DNA of 8,229 nt from CAZBQG01 sp964493945 (GTDB lineage: Bacteria; Pseudomonadota; Alphaproteobacteria; Rhodospirillales; UBA2165). The DNA lies in NCBI GenBank assembly GCA_964493945.1, contig CAZBQG010000205.1:1-8229 (forward strand), read 5' to 3'. Numbering within the stretch: position 1 is the first letter of the stretch; each line of letters starts with the position of its first letter. Below are positions 1-8,041 of the stretch, in pieces. The notes beneath the pieces are model-generated. The model did no database searches, was not told where the DNA came from, and worked only from the letters and a program-made list of their open reading frames with translations. The position numbers and the translations under genes were made by a program.

Positions 1-50
1 AGCCGGGAAAAAACCCGCGCCCGCAAACGTGACACCCAGCCAAAACCGGC

Positions 51-1709
51 TTGGGCCGGGGCCTATGGGCGGGGGTGGATTGGGAAACGCCCGTCGCCGT
101 CAGCCCCGTTCATGATTATTTCGATGAGGCGCGCGAGTGGTTCGGGGAACGGCCCTGCCTGGATTTTCTGGACCGGCTTTACACATGTGACGAAGTGGGC
201 GGTCTGATCGACCGGGCCGCCGAAGGGTTTCGCCAGCTTGGCGTGGCGCGGGGCGTGCGGGTGGGGCTTTGTCTGCCCAATTCTCCCTATTTCGTGTTCT
301 GCTATTACGCCGTGCTCAAGGCCGGCGGCACGGTGGTTAATTTCAATCCGCTTTATGTGGAGCGCGAAATCACCCGCCAAATCGAGAGTTCAAAGACCTC
401 CATCATGGTCACTCTGGATTTGCGCCAGCTTTATCCCAAAATTGCCGCCTCGCTGAATGGAGATGTCCTCAAACGCATCATCATCTGCCCCATGAGCGAC
501 ATCCTGCCGCCCATGAAGAGCGTGCTCTTTTCCATCTTCAAACGGTTCCAACTGGCCAGTATCCCAGAAGATTTGCAGCATGTGCCCTTCGAGATGCTGA
601 CCCGCAACGAAGGCATCATCCGCAGGGCCGGGATTAACCCCGAAAAAGATATCGCCGTCTTGCAATATACGGGCGGGGCCACCGGGCTGCCCAAGGGCGC
701 CATGCTCACCCACGGCAATCTATCTGCCAATATCGAACAGTTGCGCCGCTGGTTTCCGGCCGTCGAGGAAGGGTGTGAGCGGTTTTTGGCCATATTGCCC
801 TTCTTTCATGTCTTCGCCATGACCAGCATTTTGAATTTGGGCGTGGCGGTGGGGGCCGAGATTATTTTGCTGCCCCGTTTCGACCTTGGCGAAACCCTGG
901 AAGTGATCGATGAAAAGAAACCCACCTTGTTCCCAGCCGTGCCCACCCTTTACGGCGCCATCAACGGGCATGAGGATTTGTCCGAATTCGATCTGTCTTC
1001 CATCAAATATTGTATTTCGGGCGGCGCCCCCCTGCCCATTGAAATAAAACGCGCCTTCGAGGAACGGACGGGCTGCGTCCTGGTGGAGGGATACGGGTTG
1101 ACCGAGGCGTCGCCCGTGCTCACCTACAATCCCCTCAGCGGCGAGGCCAAAGACGGTTCCATTGGCATCCCCCTGTCCGCCACCCGCCTGGAGGTGCGCG
1201 ACCTGGAAGACAGTGGCAAAGTCCTGGATGTGGGCGAGAAAGGCGAAATTTGCGCCGCCGGGCCCCAAATCATGGCCGGCTATCTGGACCGCCCGGAGGA
1301 GACAGGCGAAGTGCTGGAGGGCAGTTGGCTGCGCACGGGTGATGTGGGCTATATGGACGAAGACGGCTATTTCTTCCTGGTGGACCGCATCAAGGATCTG
1401 ATCATTTGTTCGGGCTACAACGTCTACCCAAGGGTCATCGAGGAAGCCATCCATCTCCATCCCCTGGTGGCCCAGACCAGCGTTATCGCAATTGCCGATG
1501 AATATCGCGGCCAGAGCCCCAAGGCCTTCGTTCAATTGGTGGAAGGGGCGGAGTTGGAAGCCGGCGAGTTGCTGGAGTTCCTCATTGACAAGCTGTCACC
1601 CATCGAAATGCCCGGAGAAATAGAGTTCCGCGCGCACCTGCCCGTCACCTTGATGGGAAAATTATCGAAAAAGCAATTCGCGCAACAGGAAGAGGCAAAA
1701 CAAAAATGA
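51..1709 (+). CDS. fadD: Long-chain fatty-acid--CoA ligase (FadD type), N-terminus uncertain
   Basis: This enzyme activates free fatty acids to acyl-CoA with ATP and CoA, via an acyl-adenylate, at the entry to beta-oxidation. Adenylate-forming enzyme motifs appear in order (residues counted from the TTG at 51): phosphate-binding loop YTGGATGLPKG at 206-216, GYGLTE at 347-352, TGD at 429-431, hinge DRIKD at 445-449, GYNVYP at 455-460, and the C-terminal GK with probable catalytic Lys537. The length of 552 residues fits the family. The loop has Ala210 where Ser or Thr is usual. The start is weak: TTG at 51 lies in the loop of a small inverted repeat (46-50/55-59) with no Shine-Dalgarno sequence, and an in-frame stop lies at 30-32. 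A neighbouring frame, open from position 1, encodes a family-like N-terminus that would join this one if the G run at 71-75 had one more G. The true start may therefore lie left of the window. The gene overlaps the regulator by ATGA. Function is confident; chain-length preference is not visible. Confidence 0.93.
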   Translation: MGRGLWAGVDWETPVAVSPVHDYFDEAREWFGERPCLDFLDRLYTCDEVGGLIDRAAEGFRQLGVARGVRVGLCLPNSPYFVFCYYAVLKAGGTVVNFNPLYVEREITRQIESSKTSIMVTLDLRQLYPKIAASLNGDVLKRIIICPMSDILPPMKSVLFSIFKRFQLASIPEDLQHVPFEMLTRNEGIIRRAGINPEKDIAVLQYTGGATGLPKGAMLTHGNLSANIEQLRRWFPAVEEGCERFLAILPFFHVFAMTSILNLGVAVGAEIILLPRFDLGETLEVIDEKKPTLFPAVPTLYGAINGHEDLSEFDLSSIKYCISGGAPLPIEIKRAFEERTGCVLVEGYGLTEASPVLTYNPLSGEAKDGSIGIPLSATRLEVRDLEDSGKVLDVGEKGEICAAGPQIMAGYLDRPEETGEVLEGSWLRTGDVGYMDEDGYFFLVDRIKDLIICSGYNVYPRVIEEAIHLHPLVAQTSVIAIADEYRGQSPKAFVQLVEGAELEAGELLEFLIDKLSPIEMPGEIEFRAHLPVTLMGKLSKKQFAQQEEAKQK

Positions 1710-2104
1710 GCCGGTTTTTCACCGTCAGCGAATTGGCCCGGGAAGTGGGCGTCACCCAGCGCACCGTGCGTTTTTACGAGGCGAAAGGCCTGCTGAGCCC
1801 GGATAGGGTGGGCAAGACGCGAGTTCATTCCTACCGTGAACTGGCGCGTATGAAGATCATTCTGCGGGGCAAGAGGCTAGGCTTCAGCCTGGCCGAGATC
1901 AAGGAGTATCTGGCCCTTTATGATCCAAAGATGAGCGGCACGGAACAGCTTCAGATGCTGCTGGGCAAGGTATGGGAGCGGCGCCAGGCCCTGGAGCGCC
2001 AACGGACCGATATCGACGAGGTCATGGAGGAGCTGGCCGATATCGAACGCCAGGTCTGCCAGCGCCTGGATGAGGAACGCAGCGGAAAAGGAGCCGAAAA
2101 ATGA
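1706..2104 (+). CDS. MerR-family transcriptional regulator, LiuR-like
   Basis: This is a 132-residue MerR-type DNA-binding protein. The winged helix-turn-helix lies at about residues 5-45, with the family signature TVRFYEAKGLL (20-30) and a Tyr-containing wing near 43. It is followed by LRGKRLGFSLAEI (53-65) and a predicted dimerising coiled coil at about 78-120. The segment ILRGKRLGFSLAEI followed by LALYD is typical of LiuR-like regulators of branched-chain amino acid and fatty acid catabolism in proteobacteria. Only one cysteine (Cys118) is present, so a metal-thiolate sensor as in MerR, CueR or ZntR is unlikely, and an acyl-CoA-type ligand is a reasonable inference. The start is ATG at 1706 inside the fadD stop (ATGA overlap), with an AGGAAGAGG Shine-Dalgarno region at 1687-1695. 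Being inside the operon it probably autoregulates it, but no operator is visible because the operon promoter lies outside the window. Confidence 0.9.
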   Translation: MSRFFTVSELAREVGVTQRTVRFYEAKGLLSPDRVGKTRVHSYRELARMKIILRGKRLGFSLAEIKEYLALYDPKMSGTEQLQMLLGKVWERRQALERQRTDIDEVMEELADIERQVCQRLDEERSGKGAEK

Positions 2105-3240
2105 AAAACGTGGTTATCGCCGGCTATGTGCGCTCGCCCTTCACCCCCGCCCATAAAGGATTGCTGGCCAAAACCCGGCCCGATGATCTGGCCGCCTCGG
2201 TCATCGCCGAGCTGATCAAACGGACCGGCGTCAATACCTATGAGATCGAAGATCTGATCCTGGGCTGTGCCTTTCCCGAAGGGGAACAGGGACTTAATGT
2301 GGCGCGTCTGGTGGGCTTCATCGCCGAGCTTCCCCTCACCGTCACCGGTGTCACGGTCAACCGGTTTTGCGGCTCTTCCATGCAGGCCATCCACATGGCG
2401 GCCGGCGCCATCCAGATGAATGCGGGGGTTGCCTTCATTTGCGCTGGCGTCGAAAGCATGACCCGCATCCCCATGACCGGTTTCAATCCGCTGCTCAACG
2501 CGGAGCTTTATGAACGCTACCCACAGGCCTATATGGGTATGGGAGAGACGGCGGAAAATTTGGCCGAGCGGGATGATATAGGCCGCGTTGCACAAGAAGC
2601 CATGGCCATCGCCAGCCACGCCAAGGCCGATCAGGCGAGATCAGCCGGCAAACTGGCGGAAGAAATCCGCCCGATCGAAACGCCGGCAGGCCTGGTCAAT
2701 GAAGATGGCTGCATCCGGCCCGAAACGACCCTTGAGGCCCTGGCCGAACTCAAGCCCGCCTTCGATGAAAACGGGTCCGTCACGGCGGCCACCTCTTCGC
2801 CCTTGGCCGACGGCGCCGTGGCGACGCTGATTTGTTCCGAAGAATATGCCGAGAAAGCCGGGCTCCAACCCATCGCCCGTATCAAAAGCATCGCCACCGC
2901 CGGCTGCCAGCCCGAAATCATGGGCATTGGCCCGGTGGGCGCCACCAGAAAGGCATTGGCCCGGGCCGGCATCTCTGTGGAAGATTTGGACGTCATCGAA
3001 CTCAACGAAGCCTTCGCGTCCCAAGCCCTGGTCTGCATCCGCGATCTGGGTTTGGACGAGGCGAAGGTCAATCTGGACGGCGGCGCCCTGGCCCTGGGTC
3101 ATCCTTTGGGTGCCACGGGTGCGCGCATCACGGCCAAGGCCGGCGCATTGTTGCAGCGCGAAGGCGGGCGTTATGCCCTGGCCAGCCAATGCATCGGCGG
3201 CGGCCAGGGCATCGCCACCATCCTGGAGGCCGTATCGTGA
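2101..3240 (+). CDS. fadA: Acetyl-CoA acyltransferase / 3-ketoacyl-CoA thiolase
   Basis: This is a thiolase that cleaves 3-ketoacyl-CoA with CoA to acetyl-CoA and a shortened acyl-CoA, the last step of each beta-oxidation round. At 379 residues it has the usual length. The nucleophilic cysteine is Cys90 in NRFCGSSMQAI. Other thiolase landmarks are NEAF (302-305), GHPLGATG with His334, and the second active-site cysteine Cys364 in CIGGGQG. The catalytic set is complete, so it should be active. The ATG at 2101 overlaps the regulator's stop (ATGA) and has a strong AAGGAG at 2088-2093 with a 7-base spacer. The next gene starts inside this gene's stop, and pairing with a hydratase/dehydrogenase fits a beta-oxidation role. 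A biosynthetic acetoacetyl-CoA thiolase cannot be excluded from motifs alone, but the context argues against it. Confidence 0.94.
   Translation: MKNVVIAGYVRSPFTPAHKGLLAKTRPDDLAASVIAELIKRTGVNTYEIEDLILGCAFPEGEQGLNVARLVGFIAELPLTVTGVTVNRFCGSSMQAIHMAAGAIQMNAGVAFICAGVESMTRIPMTGFNPLLNAELYERYPQAYMGMGETAENLAERDDIGRVAQEAMAIASHAKADQARSAGKLAEEIRPIETPAGLVNEDGCIRPETTLEALAELKPAFDENGSVTAATSSPLADGAVATLICSEEYAEKAGLQPIARIKSIATAGCQPEIMGIGPVGATRKALARAGISVEDLDVIELNEAFASQALVCIRDLGLDEAKVNLDGGALALGHPLGATGARITAKAGALLQREGGRYALASQCIGGGQGIATILEAVS
3225..3229 (+). promoter_or_regulatory. Ribosome binding site fixing the GTG start of the fadN-like gene
   Basis: GGAGG lies inside the 3' end of the thiolase gene, 7 bases before GTG at 3237. 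The reading frame of the downstream gene stays open far to the left (back to 2832), but translation left of 3237 gives arginine- and proline-rich shadow sequence of the thiolase. The dinucleotide-binding domain begins right after this GTG, so the site decides the start. Confidence 0.75.
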
Positions 3241-5555
3241 GCCAGATAAGCAAAGCAGCCGTCATCGGCGCAGGCGTCATGGGCGCAGGCATCGCCGCCC
3301 ATCTGGCCAATGGCGGGCTGGAGGTTCTGCTGTTGGATATGGTCCCGAACGACGGCGAAAGGCGCAACGCCATCGCCGAAGGGGCCATCGCCCGGCTGCT
3401 CAAAACCGACCCCGCACCCCTCATGCATCCCCGTCTGGCGGGACGCATCACGCCCGGCAATACGGAAGATGATCTGGGCGCCCTGGGTGAGGCGGACTGG
3501 ATCATTGAGGCGGTGATTGAGCGGCTCGACATCAAACAAGGGCTTTATGAAAAGATTGCCGGGCACCGCAAGCCGGGCGCCATCGTATCTTCCAACACCT
3601 CCACCCTGCCCCTGGCCATGTTGGTGCAGGGGATGGACGGGGAAATGGAGACGGATTTTCTGATCACCCATTTTTTCAATCCCCCCCGTTATATGCGCCT
3701 GTTGGAAGTGATCGCCGGCCCCCGCACCCGGCCCGAAGCCGTATCCGCCATCCGTGAATTCGCTGACCAAGGGCTTGGCAAAAGCGTGGTCGATTGCAAG
3801 GACAGTCCCGGCTTCATCGCCAACCGCATTGGGACCTATTGGCTTCAATGCGCCGTCGTGGAAGCCATGGATGGGGGCATATCGATCGAGATGGCTGACG
3901 CGGTCATGGGCCGCCCGGTGGGCATTCCCAAGACCGGCGTCTTTGGCCTTCTGGATCTGGTGGGGCTGGACCTGATGCCCCATGTGCTGGATGGGCTGGC
4001 CGGCGCCCTGCCGCCCGATGACGCCTTCCAGGAAATCTACCGGGAACCCGAATTGATCAAACGCATGATCGAGGACGGCTATACGGGGCGCAAGGGCAAG
4101 GGTGGCTTTTACCGCCTGGACGAGAAGCGCCAAAAAGAAGCCATGGATTTGAAGACCGGCAAATATCACAAGGCCAAACGCCCTACGCCGAAAGCCGTGA
4201 AAAAAGCGGCAAAAGGAGGCTTGCGTGCCCTCCTCGGTCATAATGATCCGGCCGGGCGTTATGCCTGGCGGGTATTGTCCAGGACGCTGGCCTATGCGGC
4301 ATCCCTTCTGCCCGAGATGGGGGATGACATCCATGCCGTCGATGAGGCCATGCGTTTGGGCTATAACTGGAAATACGGCCCCTTCGAGCTGGTGGATCAG
4401 TTGGGGCCCGCCTGGTTCGCCGATAAGCTCAGGGCCGAAGGCGCCAACGTGCCAAAATTACTGGAAATCGCCGAGGGGCGCAGCTTTTACCGGGAACATG
4501 ACGGGCAGCGGCAATATCTGGGCCTGGACGGGGCTTACACTGATCTGATCCACCCCGATGGCGTCTTGAAGCTGGAAGACGTCAAACGCCGGGGCCCGCG
4601 TCTCGCCGGCAACGGATCGGCCAGCATCTGGGATCTGGGGGACGGCGTGCTCTGCCTGGAATTCCACTCCAAGATGAATGCCCTCAATCCCAGCATATTG
4701 TCGGTCATCCGCAAGGCCGTCAGGCTCACCCCCAAATCCCACAAGGCGTTGGTCATTCACAATGAGGCCAGCAATTTTTCCGTGGGCGCCAACATCGCCT
4801 ACCTGTTAGTGCCGGCCTATTTGCATCTGGGTTTCGTCATCCGCTTTCTGGCTGGATTGGGCCAGCGCAGCTATCAGGCCCTTAAATACGCCCCCTTCCC
4901 CGTGGTCGGCGCGCCGTCGGGCATGGCCTTGGGCGGCGGGTGCGAAGTGTTGCTTCATTGCGATGCCGTCCAGGCCCATGGGGAAACCTATATGGGGCTG
5001 GTCGAAGCCGCCGTCGGGCTGATCCCCGGCTGGGGTGGTTGCACCGAAATGCTGGGGCGCTGGCAGGCCGACAAGAAACTCCCGGGCGGCCCCATGCCGC
5101 CGGTGGCCAAGGTGTTCGAAACCGTTTCCATGGCCACCGTCGCCAAATCCGCCATGGAAGCCAAAGACCATTTGTTCCTGTTGGATCGTGACGCCATCAC
5201 CATGAACCGGAACCGGGTTCTGGCCGACGCCAAGGCCAAAGCCCTGGAACTGGCGGATGGCTACGGGCCGCCGGAACGCATCGAAATGAACCTGCCCGGC
5301 GCCAGCGCCCTGGCCGCCATGCGTATGGCCATCCGGGATTTCCGCAAGCGGGGCATCGCCACCCCCCATGACGCCACCGTCGCCGAAGGGCTGGCCGGCG
5401 TGCTCAGCGGCGGTAAAACAGACATCACGGAAACAATGGACGGAAATGATATCCTGAAGCTGGAGCGTGAAGGCTTTGCGCGCCTGGCCCTGCTGGGTAA
5501 AACCAAGGCCCGTATCCGCCATATGCTGATGAAGGGCAAACCCTTAAGGAACTGA
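3237..5555 (+). CDS. fadN: Bifunctional 3-hydroxyacyl-CoA dehydrogenase / enoyl-CoA hydratase (FadN-like order)
   Basis: This 772-residue protein hydrates trans-2-enoyl-CoA and oxidises the 3-hydroxyacyl-CoA product with NAD. The dehydrogenase comes first: NAD-binding GAGVMG at 11-16, SSNTS at 118-122, then catalytic His145 in THFFNPP, Glu157, and Asn196 in PGFIANR. A C-terminal dehydrogenase domain covers about 190-430. A crotonase domain covers about 460-680, with oxyanion-hole sequence FSVGANI (514-520), GGGCE with Glu570, and Glu590 before GLIPGWGG. Glu570 and Glu590 match the two catalytic glutamates of enoyl-CoA hydratases. This order is the reverse of E. coli FadB/FadJ and matches Bacillus FadN and similar proteobacterial proteins. 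The start is GTG at 3237, overlapping the thiolase stop (GTGA), with GGAGG at 3225-3229. A hydrophobic stretch (about 521-541) within the crotonase half appears typical of this subfamily. Both half-sites look intact. Confidence 0.93.
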   Translation: MSQISKAAVIGAGVMGAGIAAHLANGGLEVLLLDMVPNDGERRNAIAEGAIARLLKTDPAPLMHPRLAGRITPGNTEDDLGALGEADWIIEAVIERLDIKQGLYEKIAGHRKPGAIVSSNTSTLPLAMLVQGMDGEMETDFLITHFFNPPRYMRLLEVIAGPRTRPEAVSAIREFADQGLGKSVVDCKDSPGFIANRIGTYWLQCAVVEAMDGGISIEMADAVMGRPVGIPKTGVFGLLDLVGLDLMPHVLDGLAGALPPDDAFQEIYREPELIKRMIEDGYTGRKGKGGFYRLDEKRQKEAMDLKTGKYHKAKRPTPKAVKKAAKGGLRALLGHNDPAGRYAWRVLSRTLAYAASLLPEMGDDIHAVDEAMRLGYNWKYGPFELVDQLGPAWFADKLRAEGANVPKLLEIAEGRSFYREHDGQRQYLGLDGAYTDLIHPDGVLKLEDVKRRGPRLAGNGSASIWDLGDGVLCLEFHSKMNALNPSILSVIRKAVRLTPKSHKALVIHNEASNFSVGANIAYLLVPAYLHLGFVIRFLAGLGQRSYQALKYAPFPVVGAPSGMALGGGCEVLLHCDAVQAHGETYMGLVEAAVGLIPGWGGCTEMLGRWQADKKLPGGPMPPVAKVFETVSMATVAKSAMEAKDHLFLLDRDAITMNRNRVLADAKAKALELADGYGPPERIEMNLPGASALAAMRMAIRDFRKRGIATPHDATVAEGLAGVLSGGKTDITETMDGNDILKLEREGFARLALLGKTKARIRHMLMKGKPLRN

Positions 5556-5560
5556 CCATC

Positions 5561-7981
5561 ATGACCACATTCATGTTGATAGCGGCCCTTCTTCTTTTCT
5601 TTGGGCTTTTATATTGGGGAAAGGGATATTGGGCCTGGGTGTTGGGCGGCGCGGCTGCTCTCATCGGTTGGTGGCTATCAGAGGTGGAAAGCGAAACCCT
5701 GTTCCGCCTGGCGGCCGTACTGGGCCTGGTGCTTGCCGTGATTTTCGGGCTGCCTGCCCTGCGCCGGGGGGTGATCAGCAACATGCTTATGGGATTTGCG
5801 GCCAAGGCCATGCCGGGCATGGGCGAGACCGAACGCATCGCATTGGATGCCGGCACCGTCTGGTGGGATGGCGATCTCTTTTCCGGCCGGCCCGATTGGG
5901 ACAAGCTTCTGGCCTTCCGCCCCAAACCCCTGAGTGACGCCGAACAGGCCTTTCTGGACGGCCCGGTGGAAGAGGCCGCGGCCATGATGGATGACTGGGA
6001 GATATCCCAGACCCGCGATCTGCCCGAAAATGTATGGGCCTTTCTTAAGAAAAACCGCTTTTTCGGCATGATCATCCCCGAAGAATATGGCGGTCTGGGC
6101 TTTTCCGCCTATGCCCATTCCCAGGTGGTGACCAAACTCTCCAGCCGATCGTCAACCGCCGCCGTGGTGGTCATGGTGCCCAATTCTCTGGGCCCGGCTG
6201 AACTGATCCTGCATTACGGCACCCAGGACCAAAAAGACCATTACCTACCCCGTCTGGCAACCGGCGAGGAAATGCCCTGCTTCGCCCTGACCGAACCCAC
6301 CACCGGCAGCGACGCAGCCGCGACCCGTTCCACCGGCGTTGTCTGCAAGGGACAGTTCGAGGGAAAAGAAGTGCTGGGGCTGCGCCTCAACTGGGCCAAG
6401 CGCTATATTACGCTGGCCCCTGTGGCCACCGTCGTCGGGCTGGCCTTCAAGGTGCAGGACCCGGACGGATTGCTGGGTGGGGCCCAAGACCGGGGCATCA
6501 CCTGCGCCCTAATTCCAGCGGGTACGGCGGGCATGGATATCGGCCAGCGCCACGATCCCATGGGCATCCCCTTTCCCAACGGGCCGGTCTTCGGCAAGGA
6601 TGTTTTCGTGCCCCTTGATTTTGTCATCGGCGGCGAAGATGGCATCGGCAATGGCTGGTGCATGCTCATGCAATCCCTGGCCGCCGGGCGTTCGGTCTCC
6701 CTGCCGTCGCTGTCGGTGGGTGCCGCCCAGATGGCCGCCCGGGTGGTGGGCGCCTATGGCACGGTGCGCGAACAGTTCAACATGCCCATCGGGCGCTTTG
6801 AAGGCATCGAAGAGCCCCTGGCCAGGATCGGCGGCATGGCCTATCTGATGGACGCTACAAGACGGCTCACTTGTGCCGCCGTCGATGCGGGGGAAAGCCC
6901 CGCCGTCCTGTCCGCCATCGCCAAGGCTTACCTCACCGAAGGCATGCGGGGCGTCATCAATGACGCGCTGGATATCCGGGGGGGTGCCGCCATCTCCCGG
7001 GGCCCCCGCAACATACTGTCATCCGTCTATAGGGCCGTGCCCATCGCCATTACCGTGGAAGGGGCCAACATCCTGACCCGCAGCCTGATCGTCTATGGCC
7101 AGGGCGCCGTCCGCTCCCACCCCTTTGTGCGGGCAGAGGCGGAGGCCATAGAGAAAAAAGACCTGGCCGCCTTTGACCTGGCCTTTTTCGGCCATCTATC
7201 GCTGTTTGCCGGCAACAAGCTCCGGGCCGCCCTTCTCGCCTGGAGTGCGGGCTATATGGCCGCTACCCCGGTGGCCGGCCCGGCGGAACGCTATTTCCAG
7301 AAACTAAGCCGCTTCAGCGCCGCCTTCGCCCTGATTTCCGATATGGCGCTTGCCATGCTGGGCGGCTCCCTCAAGCGGCGCGAAAAACTTAGCGGGCGGC
7401 TGGCCGATGCCCTGGCCTGGATGTATCTGGGCTCGGCCACCCTCAAACGCTTCATCGATGAAGGCCAGCCAGAACGCGACGTTCATGTCATGCGCTATGG
7501 GGCGGAACTGGCGCTCTACAACATAGAGACGGCCTTACGCGGCGTGCTCCGGAATTTCCCCAGCCGCCCGCTGGCTCACATCCTCGAATTTTTCCTGTTC
7601 ACCCTGTCCCCCTCGGCCCATCCGCCTTCCGACGAATTGGGCGCCAAAGTGGCCGGCGGCCTGTTGGAGGATGGCGATCTGCGCCGCCATCTGAGCCGCG
7701 ATATCTATATCCCGGCGGCCCAGGAAGAAGGTCTGGGCAAGCTGGAAGCCGCCCTTGAAAAAGTCATGAAGGCCCGCCCGGTAGCCGAAAAAATAAAGGC
7801 CGAAACCCGTCTCGGCAGCCTGCGCCCCGAAGAGGGCCAATCACCGGTGGAGGCAGCCCTGGCCGCCGGCATCATCGACGATAACGAATTCGCCACATGG
7901 AGCGAGGCCGAGACGGCCCGCGAAGACATCATCCAGGTAGACGCCTTCCCGCCGGAAACTTATCCGTCTATAAAGGGCTGA
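5561..7981 (+). CDS. fadE: Acyl-CoA dehydrogenase, FadE type, membrane anchored
   Basis: This FAD-dependent enzyme catalyses the first oxidation of beta-oxidation, acyl-CoA to trans-2-enoyl-CoA. At 806 residues it matches the large FadE class (E. coli FadE is about 814) and not the roughly 380-residue soluble enzymes. Three hydrophobic segments at about 4-19, 24-39 and 47-65 suggest attachment to the inner membrane. Core motifs are LTEPTTGSD (243-251, flavin/substrate loop), REQFNMPIG (403-411), DIRGG (471-475) and VEGANILTR (499-507), where Glu500 aligns with the catalytic base of acyl-CoA dehydrogenases. A helical C-terminal extension (about 520-800) corresponds to the FadE-specific domain (DUF1974). 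The ATG at 5561 follows the previous stop by 5 bases, with AAGGA at 5546-5550. Electrons presumably pass to an electron-transfer flavoprotein or quinone; no ETF genes are in the window. A tRNA fragment starts 21 bases after the stop with no evident terminator. Confidence 0.94.
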   Translation: MTTFMLIAALLLFFGLLYWGKGYWAWVLGGAAALIGWWLSEVESETLFRLAAVLGLVLAVIFGLPALRRGVISNMLMGFAAKAMPGMGETERIALDAGTVWWDGDLFSGRPDWDKLLAFRPKPLSDAEQAFLDGPVEEAAAMMDDWEISQTRDLPENVWAFLKKNRFFGMIIPEEYGGLGFSAYAHSQVVTKLSSRSSTAAVVVMVPNSLGPAELILHYGTQDQKDHYLPRLATGEEMPCFALTEPTTGSDAAATRSTGVVCKGQFEGKEVLGLRLNWAKRYITLAPVATVVGLAFKVQDPDGLLGGAQDRGITCALIPAGTAGMDIGQRHDPMGIPFPNGPVFGKDVFVPLDFVIGGEDGIGNGWCMLMQSLAAGRSVSLPSLSVGAAQMAARVVGAYGTVREQFNMPIGRFEGIEEPLARIGGMAYLMDATRRLTCAAVDAGESPAVLSAIAKAYLTEGMRGVINDALDIRGGAAISRGPRNILSSVYRAVPIAITVEGANILTRSLIVYGQGAVRSHPFVRAEAEAIEKKDLAAFDLAFFGHLSLFAGNKLRAALLAWSAGYMAATPVAGPAERYFQKLSRFSAAFALISDMALAMLGGSLKRREKLSGRLADALAWMYLGSATLKRFIDEGQPERDVHVMRYGAELALYNIETALRGVLRNFPSRPLAHILEFFLFTLSPSAHPPSDELGAKVAGGLLEDGDLRRHLSRDIYIPAAQEEGLGKLEAALEKVMKARPVAEKIKAETRLGSLRPEEGQSPVEAALAAGIIDDNEFATWSEAETAREDIIQVDAFPPETYPSIKG

Positions 7982-8002
7982 GGCGGGCACATTAACATCG
8001 CC

Positions 8003-8041
8003 GGCCCCGTAGCTCAGTCGGATAGAGCATCAGATTCCTAA
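8003..8041 (+). tRNA. 5' half of tRNA-Arg (anticodon CCT), 3' half absent
   Basis: The acceptor strand is GGCCCCG (8003-8009), then TA, D stem GCTC (8012-8015) paired with GAGC (8025-8028), anticodon stem TCAGA (8030-8034) and a seven-base loop TTCCTAA (8035-8041) with CCT at 8037-8039. This decodes AGG (Arg). A normal gene would continue with TCTGA to close the stem, but the sequence reads CTTAT and then runs AT-rich. No T arm (GGTTCGA-like) and no 3' acceptor strand complementary to GGCCCCG follow. The gene as written cannot make a tRNA. It could be the displaced half of an integration target or one side of a chimeric assembly join. It sits 21 bases after the fadE stop, so it may share the operon transcript. 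Confidence 0.8.

Noticed and set aside
46..59. CCGGC/GCCGG hairpin near the left edge as a terminator or operator
   Set aside because: The stem is only five base pairs, there is no T run, and it probably lies inside the true fadD coding sequence if the frameshift reading is right.
2832..3236. N-terminal extension of the fadN-like protein in the same open frame
   Set aside because: It lies wholly within the thiolase gene in another frame, reads as low-complexity Arg/Pro/His-rich sequence, and the NAD-binding domain with a good GGAGG site starts at GTG 3237.
3171..4334. Long minus-strand open frame opposite the thiolase and fadN-like genes
   Set aside because: It is a typical antisense shadow of GC-rich coding sequence, with His/Gly/Gln-rich composition, no recognisable domain, and two well-supported plus-strand genes opposite.
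7982..8002. Terminator between fadE and the tRNA fragment
   Set aside because: The 21-base gap has no hairpin followed by a T run.
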